A stretch of DNA of 13,005 nucleotides, taken from contig JADYYV010000214.1 of the NCBI GenBank assembly GCA_020853455.1, positions 1 through 13,005 of the forward strand, given 5' to 3'. Under the pieces are notes generated by a model. It saw only the letters and a list, made by a program, of their open reading frames with translations. It did no database searches and was not told the DNA's origin. Positions 1-5,354 of this stretch are shown here, in pieces (the stretch's first letter is position 1; each line of letters begins with the position of its first letter). The position numbers were made by a program, and so were the translations under genes. Source of the stretch: Alphaproteobacteria bacterium (GTDB lineage: Bacteria; Pseudomonadota; Alphaproteobacteria; Micavibrionales; UBA2020).

Positions 1-225
1 GGTGCGGTAAGAGCGCACCGCGGTCCTGGCAACAGGATTGGCAGGGAAAACCCCACCGGGAGCAAGGCCAAATAGGGAAGGCATGATCATCTTCGGATGA
101 TCGGGTTTGTTTTTTAACCTCGCCTTCCGGGTTGGCTGCCAGAGGCGGCAGGAGACTGCCGCCCCAGACGAATGGTTATCGCCACGCAAGTGGTACAGAA
201 CCCGGCTTACAGGCCTTCTGGCATA
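1..225 (+). ncRNA. rnpB: RNase P RNA, 3' portion (5' end outside window)
   Basis: This is the catalytic RNA of ribonuclease P, which trims the 5' leader from tRNA precursors. It is recognised by conserved bacterial type A blocks in the correct order: GCGGTAAGAGCGCACCGCG (bases 4-22), the CCTGGCAACAGGATTGG region, AGCAAGGCCAAATAGGGA (61-78), GGGTTGGCTGC, AGAGGC, CCCAGACGAATGG (163-175), and the universal ACAGAACCCGGCTTA near 195-209. The 5' half, including the 5' strand of helix P1, lies before base 1. The 3' end is approximate, placed just after AGGCCTTCTGGC, which should be the 3' strand of P1. The block order and wording resemble alphaproteobacterial RNase P RNA. An open reading frame at 107-355 falls mostly inside this RNA and is not a gene. 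Confidence 0.96.
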
Positions 226-232
226 TTTTTTT
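211..232 (+). terminator. Probable rnpB transcription end (T-run)
   Basis: Seven consecutive T residues (226-232) follow the presumed 3' strand of RNase P helix P1 (around 211-222). The pairing partner would be the RNA's 5' end, outside the window, so the hairpin cannot be checked here. The local self-complementarity, GCC-TTCT-GGC, is only three base pairs. The position right after the mature RNA end and the T-run together suggest factor-independent termination. Confidence 0.45.
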
Positions 233-258
233 GAGACCAAATGGAGTGTGCATATCTT
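231..258 (+). promoter_or_regulatory. Possible sigma70-type promoter for the small-gene array
   Basis: TTGAGA (231-236) and TATCTT (253-258) are separated by 16 bases. They match the -35 and -10 consensus at 5/6 and 4/6 positions. They lie directly after the rnpB T-run and about 95 bases before the first small gene, as expected if the array has its own transcript. In GC-rich DNA such matches carry some weight but can occur by chance. Read-through from rnpB is the alternative. Confidence 0.35.
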
Positions 259-351
259 GAACTACGATCCAGCTGAAGGCGCAGGAAGGCACGCGCGCCG
301 CGACCAAGCCGAAAAACAACGCCCCGCGCCCATAACACCGGAGAGATTTGC

Positions 352-687
352 ATGAGCAGCGAAAGTTTTGACAAGGACAACGCCTATACGCTGGTGCAGA
401 ACACCACGTATATTTCGACCAATCACCACAACCGCAGCATCGCGCGCATCTTCAATTTCAAGGCGGCGCAGGTGACGACCATCGCGCGCGAATGGATTTC
501 GGGCAGCGCCGGCAACACCCTCCACAGCCAGCTGGATGTGCACAATTTCAGCGAGATCGATTCAAAGGATGAAATCCGCGAGATGCACAAAAAACTGGTC
601 GAGCTGGGCGGCACGCCGCCCGCGATCGACGATATCCTGCCGCAATCGGCCGCGAAGCCCAAAGTGGCCGCGCTGGGGGCGAAATAA
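352..687 (+). CDS. Small paralog array protein 1 (111 aa), function unknown
   Basis: I do not recognise this protein family. It is the first of four tandem paralogs. After a variable, polar N-terminus of about 31 residues comes the shared block RIFNFKAAQVTTI (residues 32-44), then W48, a Ser/Gly-rich linker, an acidic stretch containing NFSEID, and the second shared block MHKKLVELGGTPP (78-90). The Ala/Lys-rich tail begins with DDILP. There is no signal peptide, membrane segment or cysteine, so a soluble cytoplasmic protein is likely. The ATG has a GGAGAG ribosome binding site at 340-345. The stop codon shares one base with the next start (TAATG), which suggests translational coupling. The coding strand is supported by the ribosome binding site, the start/stop coupling, and third-position differences from its paralogs (ATC/ATT, GTC/GTG). 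It has no MraZ-like signature. Confidence 0.85.
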   Translation: MSSESFDKDNAYTLVQNTTYISTNHHNRSIARIFNFKAAQVTTIAREWISGSAGNTLHSQLDVHNFSEIDSKDEIREMHKKLVELGGTPPAIDDILPQSAAKPKVAALGAK

Positions 688-1043
688 TGCCGACATTCCG
701 CCGCCTTGACGAAAGCTCGCTGCTGGTCCGCACCGACTTGGCCGAAGCCAAGGAATGGGGCGGCGCGCGCATCAGCCGCATTTTCAATTTCAAGGCGCGG
801 CAGCTGACGACGATTTACGAACGCGGCGGCACGCAGGAGTTCCAGATTCCCGACGCCCATTATTCGTCCAAGACCGGCTACACCGCCGCCGTCACGTCGT
901 CGATGACGGTGCAGAATTTCCGCGATATCGAAGGCACCGAAGAAATCGCCGAAATGCACGCAAAGCTGGTGAGCCTGAACGGCCGCCCGCCAAAACTGGA
1001 AGACGTATTACCCGGACAACTGAACAAGAAACTGAAGGCGTAA
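687..1043 (+). CDS. Small paralog array protein 2 (118 aa), function unknown
   Basis: This is the second member of the unrecognised family. RIFNFKARQLTTI occupies residues 31-43 and MHAKLVSLNGRPP residues 90-102, followed by LEDVLPGQLNKK. It differs from its siblings by a longer linker between the two blocks (about 44-75, containing FQIPDAHYSSKTGY) and by lacking the Trp that follows the first block in the other three. The second block reads LNGRPP rather than LGGTPP. The start codon overlaps the stop of protein 1 by one base, and there is no strong separate ribosome binding site, so translation is probably coupled. It is a soluble protein without a signal peptide. A 29-base stretch (775-803) is identical to 1561-1589 in gene 4. 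Confidence 0.85.
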   Translation: MPTFRRLDESSLLVRTDLAEAKEWGGARISRIFNFKARQLTTIYERGGTQEFQIPDAHYSSKTGYTAAVTSSMTVQNFRDIEGTEEIAEMHAKLVSLNGRPPKLEDVLPGQLNKKLKA

Positions 1044-1047
1044 AAAC

Positions 1048-1410
1048 ATGGAAGAAGAATTCAACAAGGTCGGGGCGGCAACCCTGCGAGTCGATTTCCG
1101 CCGTTACGAAGGAAATTTCGACGGTCTGCGCAAATATGACGGCTACACCAAGTTGTTCAATTTCCTGTCGCGCGAAGTGACCACGACCCACCGCGAATGG
1201 CTGGGCCAGTCGCGCGGCAGCGACGCGGCGGGCGTTTCTGCCCTGTCGTCGCATACGCAGATGCAAAGCTTTGACGACCTGTCATCGACCGCCGAAGTCG
1301 CGGCGATGCACGCAAAACTGGTGGAGCTGGGCGGCACGCCGCCCGGTCTTGACGAAGTTCTGCCCGCGCAGCTGAACAAAAAACCGGCGGGCCTGCGCAG
1401 CAATCCGTAA
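1048..1410 (+). CDS. Small paralog array protein 3 (120 aa), function unknown
   Basis: This is the third and most divergent member of the array. Its first block is KLFNFLSREVTTT (residues 35-47): the FNF core and the VT pair remain, but the Lys after FNF is Leu. A Trp follows at residue 51. The second block, MHAKLVELGGTPP (87-99), is canonical, and GLDEVLPAQLNKK follows, close to the tail of protein 2. It starts four bases after the gene 2 stop, so the two are probably translated from one message. The tail ends in a basic, Pro-containing stretch. It appears soluble, and its function is unknown. Residues other than the two blocks are poorly shared with the siblings, so the N-terminal third may set specificity (inference). 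Confidence 0.85.
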   Translation: MEEEFNKVGAATLRVDFRRYEGNFDGLRKYDGYTKLFNFLSREVTTTHREWLGQSRGSDAAGVSALSSHTQMQSFDDLSSTAEVAAMHAKLVELGGTPPGLDEVLPAQLNKKPAGLRSNP

Positions 1411-1466
1411 TTTTTGCCTGAGCGCCGTTAAGATAAGCGTAAAGTTAGTTTTCATAGGAGCGTAAA

Positions 1467-1784
1467 ATGGAAGATGCGGAAATTTATGAAAAGCTGAACG
1501 ACTATACCCTCAGCGCCGTCAGCGATTTTGGCCGCCAGTCGGGCGCCGACCCCGAACTGCGCCGCATTTTCAATTTCAAGGCGCGGCAGGTGACGAACAT
1601 TTTCTCGCAGTGGTACAGCGCGAGCGTTTCCAATTCGATGGTCATCCAGAAATTCAGCGAGCTCGACAGCCTCGACGAAGTCGCCGATATGCACCAGAAA
1701 CTCCGCGATCTTGGCGGCAACCCGCCCCCGCTGGAACAGGATACGCTGGGCAAACCCGCGCGTTCCGTGCCGCTGCGCCCCTGA
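1467..1784 (+). CDS. Small paralog array protein 4 (105 aa), function unknown
   Basis: This is the fourth and shortest member of the family. RRIFNFKARQVTNI lies at residues 32-45, with W49 following. A compact linker leads to QKFSELDSLDEVADMH and the second block MHQKLRDLGGNPP (75-87). The C-terminus is short and basic (KPARSVPLRP) and lacks the VLPxQLNKK tail of proteins 2 and 3. It is separated from gene 3 by 56 bases and has its own strong ribosome binding site, AGGAG (1456-1460), six bases before the ATG, so it can be translated independently. It has the cleanest copy of the family consensus and no long insertion, so it is the best query for homology searches. The function is unknown. Confidence 0.86.
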   Translation: MEDAEIYEKLNDYTLSAVSDFGRQSGADPELRRIFNFKARQVTNIFSQWYSASVSNSMVIQKFSELDSLDEVADMHQKLRDLGGNPPPLEQDTLGKPARSVPLRP

Positions 1785-1786
1785 GC

Positions 1787-1833
1787 GAATTGCTGCACCG
1801 AAATTCCCCCGAATTTGCACCGTAATTGCACAG
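1787..1833. repeat. Short direct and inverted repeats upstream of the dcw promoter
   Basis: Two imperfect copies of GAATT(GC)TGCACCGNAATT lie at 1787-1805 and 1811-1826, and a partial third copy, AATTGCACAG, lies at 1824-1833. Between the first two is a perfect 6-base inverted repeat, AAATTC-CCCC-GAATTT (1801-1816). The set ends nine bases before the likely -35 element, where an operator could sit. It does not match the spaced TGGG boxes recognised by MraZ. Its role as a protein-binding site is inference. Confidence 0.35.
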
Positions 1834-1841
1834 TGCTTCCG

Positions 1842-1870
1842 TTGACGGATTCTGCAATCCCAAGTACATT
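1842..1870 (+). promoter_or_regulatory. Likely promoter of the rsmH-ftsL-murG operon
   Basis: TTGACG (1842-1847) and TACATT (1865-1870) are separated by exactly 17 bases. They match the sigma70 -35 and -10 consensus at 5/6 and 4/6 positions. An AT-rich stretch (ATAAAC) follows. The predicted start near 1877 would give a leader of about 115 bases before the rsmH start codon. It is the best promoter match I found in the only sizeable gap before a chain of nine close-packed genes. Promoters upstream of the small genes or rnpB could also contribute. Confidence 0.55.
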
Positions 1871-1991
1871 ATAAACGGGGTCGAATAAGGCTTGGTTTTT
1901 CAGGGGTGTTTAGCCAGCCGGATTTGACGTAAAGCAATAAATAAATGGCAGCGGCGGCAAGCCGCGCCGATGTTTTTGGGGTTGCACAGGC

Positions 1992-2972
1992 TTGGCCGAT
2001 TTTAGCGACATTGTTTCCGCGACGGGAACAAGCGGGCACATTCCGGTGATGCTGCGCGAAGTGCTGCAAACGCTCGCGCCGCGCGACGGCGGCGTCTATG
2101 TCGACGGCACCTTCGGCGCGGGCGGCTATACGCGCGAAATCCTGAAAGCCGCAAACTGCAAAGTCTACGCGATCGACCGCGACCCGCACGCCATCACGCG
2201 CGCCGACGACATGGCGAAGGAATTCAACGGCCGCCTGATCCCCGTGCAGGGCTGCTTCGGCGACGTTACGTCGCTGCTGGCCGATCACGGCATCGGAAAG
2301 ATAGACGGCATTGTGCTGGACCTTGGCGTGTCGTCGCTGCAGCTGTCGACACCGGAGCGCGGCTTTTCCTTCATGCATGACGGGCCGCTCGACATGCGCA
2401 TGAGCCTCGAGGGCACTTCCGCCGCCGATGTAGTGAACCGCGCGCCGGAAAAGGAAATCGCGGATATCCTTTACACCTACGGCGAAGAACGCGCATCGCG
2501 CGCGATTGCGAAGAAAATAGTGGCCTCGCGCCCCATCACGACAACCAAGGGTCTGGTGAATGTGGTGCATAGCGTGCTGCCGATGCATGGCGGGCTGAAA
2601 ACCGACACCGCGACCCGCACATTCCAGGCGCTGCGCATTTTCGTGAACGACGAACTGGGCGAGCTGGAACGCGCGCTGGAATCGGCGGAGCAGATTCTGA
2701 ACACCGACGGGCGTCTGGTCGTCGTGTCGTTCCATTCGCTGGAAGACTGGCGCGTGAAGCATTTCCTGAAGGAAAAAACCGGCCGCACGTCGAACGTGTC
2801 GCGCCACCTGCCTGTCATGGAAGACAGGCGCAAACCCAGTTTCACGGTGGAGGCGAATAACGGATTGTCGCCGCAGCCGGACGAAGTCCTTGCCAATCCC
2901 CGCTCACGTTCCGCCCGGCTGCGTTACGGCATCCGCACGGCGGCACCCGTCATGGAGGCACTGCATGCGTAA
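1992..2972 (+). CDS. rsmH: 16S rRNA (cytosine(1402)-N4)-methyltransferase RsmH
   Basis: RsmH (MraW) uses S-adenosylmethionine to methylate N4 of C1402 in the 16S rRNA P-site region of the cytoplasmic 30S subunit. The 326 aa length is normal. Visible family motifs are HIPVMLREVL (16-25), the SAM-binding DGTFGAGGYT (38-47), AIDRDP (60-65), LDLGVSSLQL (109-118), FSFMHDGPLDMRM (125-137), TATRTFQALRI, SFHSLED (246-252) and NPRSRSARLR (302-311). The start is a TTG at 1992, because no ATG or GTG exists in frame between the upstream stop (1938-1940) and the conserved HIP motif, and GTG/ATG at 2046/2049 would cut that motif. Only a weak CAGG-type ribosome binding site precedes it. Trp253 stands where HSLEDR usually has Arg. 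It overlaps ftsL by 8 bases. Confidence 0.96.
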   Translation: MADFSDIVSATGTSGHIPVMLREVLQTLAPRDGGVYVDGTFGAGGYTREILKAANCKVYAIDRDPHAITRADDMAKEFNGRLIPVQGCFGDVTSLLADHGIGKIDGIVLDLGVSSLQLSTPERGFSFMHDGPLDMRMSLEGTSAADVVNRAPEKEIADILYTYGEERASRAIAKKIVASRPITTTKGLVNVVHSVLPMHGGLKTDTATRTFQALRIFVNDELGELERALESAEQILNTDGRLVVVSFHSLEDWRVKHFLKEKTGRTSNVSRHLPVMEDRRKPSFTVEANNGLSPQPDEVLANPRSRSARLRYGIRTAAPVMEALHA

Positions 2973-3621
2973 AACGGCGATGCTCTGGCTTGTACTGGCG
3001 GTGATCTGCGGCGGCATGCTGTTCCAGACCAGCCAGCGCGTGACCGACGGCCGCACGCAACTGGCGGGCATCGAAGCGGCTGCGCGCAAAGAAGACGAAC
3101 ACCTGCGCGTGCTGCAGGCGGAATGGAGCTACCTGAACCAGCCCGACCGCCTTGAAAAACTTTCCAACCAGTATCTGCACCTTGAACCGCTGAAGGGCAA
3201 GCAGTTCGCGAAAGTCGCCGACCTTGAACAGCGTCCGGCAGATGTAGTGGCGGCGGTCGATCCGGCCGCGCCCGTGACAGAACCCGAAACCGCCGCCGCG
3301 CCGGTTGTGACAGCCGAAGAACCCGCTGCCGCGGCTGCGCCCGCCGCAAAGCCCGCGCCGGTTGCGGCAACCGCCCCCCTTCTGAAGCCCGTGCCGCAAA
3401 AACCCGCAACCGCCGCCGTCAAGCCGCAGCCCGTCGTGAAGGCAAAGCCGCAGCCGTCGCTGGTCTGGAAAGCGCCTCCGCCCCCGGCAGCCCGCAAGCC
3501 GGGTGTCGCCTGGAGCGCGCCGCAGCCGCCGCATAAAAATCCGCCGCCTTCCGCGCCGCCGGCGCAGCAGCAGCAACCGCGCCAGTTCGGCGATCTCATG
3601 AAAAGCCTGGGGGTGCAGTAA
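2965..3621 (+). CDS. ftsL: Cell division protein FtsL with long Pro/Ala-rich tail
   Basis: FtsL is a bitopic inner-membrane divisome protein that, with FtsQ and FtsB, activates the FtsWI synthase. The 218-residue product starts MRKTAMLWLVLAV. Residues 5-21 are a membrane helix, about 26-57 a predicted coiled coil, and 53-65 the family-like EWSYLNQPDRLEK, followed by LSNQYLHLEPL. I chose the ATG at 2965 because GGAGG (2954-2958) lies six bases upstream and the membrane helix then sits at the N-terminus; an in-frame earlier start at 2890 would add a non-homologous extension inside rsmH. Residues 91-205 are an unusual low-complexity Ala/Pro/Lys extension, including the related units VWKAPPPPA and AWSAPQPPH, before a more ordinary end, QFGDLMKSLGVQ. 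E. coli FtsL is about 121 residues. Confidence 0.9.
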   Translation: MRKTAMLWLVLAVICGGMLFQTSQRVTDGRTQLAGIEAAARKEDEHLRVLQAEWSYLNQPDRLEKLSNQYLHLEPLKGKQFAKVADLEQRPADVVAAVDPAAPVTEPETAAAPVVTAEEPAAAAAPAAKPAPVAATAPLLKPVPQKPATAAVKPQPVVKAKPQPSLVWKAPPPPAARKPGVAWSAPQPPHKNPPPSAPPAQQQQPRQFGDLMKSLGVQ

Positions 3622-3623
3622 CC

Positions 3624-5354
3624 ATGTCGGGCATTTTTCAACGTGACAAAATGGATATTCCGGGCGAACGCTCGTCGACCCTTGGTCTTGCCAAAACGCG
3701 CCTGGTGCTGGTGGCTTCCGTCTTTGTGCTGGGCTATCTTGCAATCTCGCTGCGCCTGACGGATCTCACGCTCTTGCGCGACCGCCCCGCGCCGGAAACC
3801 GCCGCGCTGACAGGCGACGCCGTGAAGCCGCTGACGAAACCGCTGCGCGGCACGATCGTCGACCGCAACGGCGAATTGATGGCGACGTCGCTTGCCATGC
3901 CGTCGGTCTTTGCCAATAACGGGCTGATCGACGACCCCGCGCAGGTGGCGCACGAACTGGCGAAAATCCTGACCGAGCAAAAAGAAGCCGACCTTTTGAA
4001 AAAACTGTCGTCGGGCCGCAAATTCGTGTGGATCCAGCGCAACATCACGCCGCGCCAGCAATACGCGATCAACGCGCTGGGCCATCCCGGCCTTGGCTTT
4101 CAGGATGAAGACCGCCGCATTTATCCGGCAGGTTCCCTGACCGCGCATATTACGGGCTATACCGACGTCGACGGCAAGGGTATCGCGGGCATCGAGAAAC
4201 TGGGCAACGAACAACTGGTCAAGGGCGACAAGCCCGTCGCCCTCACGATCGATCTTCGCGTCCAGCATATCCTGCACCGCGAACTGGCCGCGTCGATGGA
4301 AAAATTCCGCGCGAAGGCGGCGGCGGGCGTCGTGATGGACGTCAATACCGGCGAAATCATCGCTATGGTGTCGCTGCCCGATTTCGACCCGCATCACCCG
4401 TCATTGGCAAGCGACGACGGAAAATTCAACCGCGTCAGCCTGGGCGTGTTTGAAATGGGCTCGACCTTCAAGCTGTTCTCGACCGCGGCGGCGCTTGATT
4501 CCGGCCGCGTCGGTTTCGGCACGACGTTCGACACGACGCAGCCGATCAAGATCGGCCGTTTCACGATCAGCGATTACCACGCGCTGCACCGCGTGCAGTC
4601 GGTGCCGGAAATTTTCATGCATTCGTCCAACATCGGCACCGCGCGCATGGCGCAGACGATGGGCCCCGACGGGCTGAAAGATTTCTACAAGCGCATGGGT
4701 TTCTTCGCGCCCGTGCCCGTCGATATCCCGGAGCGCGGATCGCCGCTGTACCCGAACCCGTGGCGCGAGGTCAGCACGCTGACCGCGTCATTCGGCCACG
4801 GCATCGCCGTATCGCCGCTGCACCTGGTGCGCGAGGCGTCGGCGCTGGTGAACGGCGGCGTGATGGTGACGCCGCAGCTGGTGAAGAAGGACAACAAATC
4901 GCTGCTGCCGCAATCGCCGGCGGGCGAGCGGGTGGTGACACCGCAAACTTCGCTGAAGGTGCGCCAGCTGATGGAGCTGACCGTGGCCGAAGGCACGGGC
5001 GGCAAGGCGGCGGTCGAAGGATATAACGTGGGCGGCAAGACCGGCACGGCGGAGAAGAACAAGAACGGCCGCTATGACCACAATTCGCTGATGTCGTCGT
5101 TTATCGGCGTCTTCCCGATCAACGAGCCGCGCTATGCCGTGCTGGCGATGATGGACGAACCGAAACCCGCGCCCGACACCTATGGCTATGCGACCGGCGG
5201 CTGGACCGCGGCGCCCGTCGTGGGCCGCGTGGTGGAACAAATGGGGCCGCTGTACCAAATTCCGCCGTCGCTGGACACGCGCGGCGAAATCATGAACGAG
5301 ATGGCCCAATACATCAAGGGAGCGAAGAGTGCGTCTTCTGGAACTGATCGGTGA
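3624..5354 (+). CDS. ftsI: Septal peptidoglycan D,D-transpeptidase FtsI (PBP3)
   Basis: FtsI is the class B penicillin-binding protein that crosslinks septal peptidoglycan in partnership with FtsW. The 576 aa length is normal. It has a short cytoplasmic N-terminus, one membrane anchor (about 26-45), a periplasmic pedestal domain beginning around LRGTIVDRNGELMA (74-87), and a transpeptidase domain. The active-site motifs are all present: S280-T-F-K283 (nucleophile Ser280), S334-S-N336 and K472-T-G-T475. The start ATG lies two bases after the ftsL stop, with a G-rich ribosome binding site around 3609-3614. An in-frame ATG at codon 10 is possible but has no better site. The last 26 bases overlap the start of murE. 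The gene order and single-anchor architecture favour FtsI over the elongation enzyme PBP2. Confidence 0.96.
   Translation: MSGIFQRDKMDIPGERSSTLGLAKTRLVLVASVFVLGYLAISLRLTDLTLLRDRPAPETAALTGDAVKPLTKPLRGTIVDRNGELMATSLAMPSVFANNGLIDDPAQVAHELAKILTEQKEADLLKKLSSGRKFVWIQRNITPRQQYAINALGHPGLGFQDEDRRIYPAGSLTAHITGYTDVDGKGIAGIEKLGNEQLVKGDKPVALTIDLRVQHILHRELAASMEKFRAKAAAGVVMDVNTGEIIAMVSLPDFDPHHPSLASDDGKFNRVSLGVFEMGSTFKLFSTAAALDSGRVGFGTTFDTTQPIKIGRFTISDYHALHRVQSVPEIFMHSSNIGTARMAQTMGPDGLKDFYKRMGFFAPVPVDIPERGSPLYPNPWREVSTLTASFGHGIAVSPLHLVREASALVNGGVMVTPQLVKKDNKSLLPQSPAGERVVTPQTSLKVRQLMELTVAEGTGGKAAVEGYNVGGKTGTAEKNKNGRYDHNSLMSSFIGVFPINEPRYAVLAMMDEPKPAPDTYGYATGGWTAAPVVGRVVEQMGPLYQIPPSLDTRGEIMNEMAQYIKGAKSASSGTDR

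Noticed and set aside
107..355. 82-codon open frame on the + strand
   Set aside because: Most of it lies inside the RNase P RNA, including the universal ACAGAACCCGGCTTA block, and it has no ribosome binding site or recognisable protein.
423..959. 178-codon antisense frame across small genes 1 and 2
   Set aside because: The + strand genes have ribosome binding sites, coupled starts and paralogous proteins with synonymous third-position changes. The antisense resemblance between copies is only the mirror image of that.
1951..1977. Intrinsic terminator between the small genes and rsmH
   Set aside because: The stem is only five base pairs, and the T-run is short and begins seven bases after the stem. 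Terminating here would also silence rsmH from the best promoter.
1785..1991. MraZ-binding boxes
   Set aside because: I looked for repeated TGGG units at regular spacing and found none.
1945..2049. 34-codon frame before rsmH as a separate leader-peptide gene
   Set aside because: It has no convincing ribosome binding site and no recognisable peptide. It is kept only as part of the rsmH start observation.
1869..2807. 312-codon antisense frame over rsmH
   Set aside because: It is a shadow of high-GC third-position bias; the + strand encodes clear RsmH motifs.
2890..2964. Upstream in-frame start for ftsL
   Set aside because: It would add 25 residues encoded within rsmH ahead of the membrane helix. 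The ATG at 2965 has GGAGG at ideal spacing.
3129..4397. 422-codon antisense frame over ftsL and ftsI
   Set aside because: Its composition (Gly/Ala/Arg/His-rich) is typical of antisense reading of GC-rich genes, and the + strand has well-defined FtsL and FtsI.
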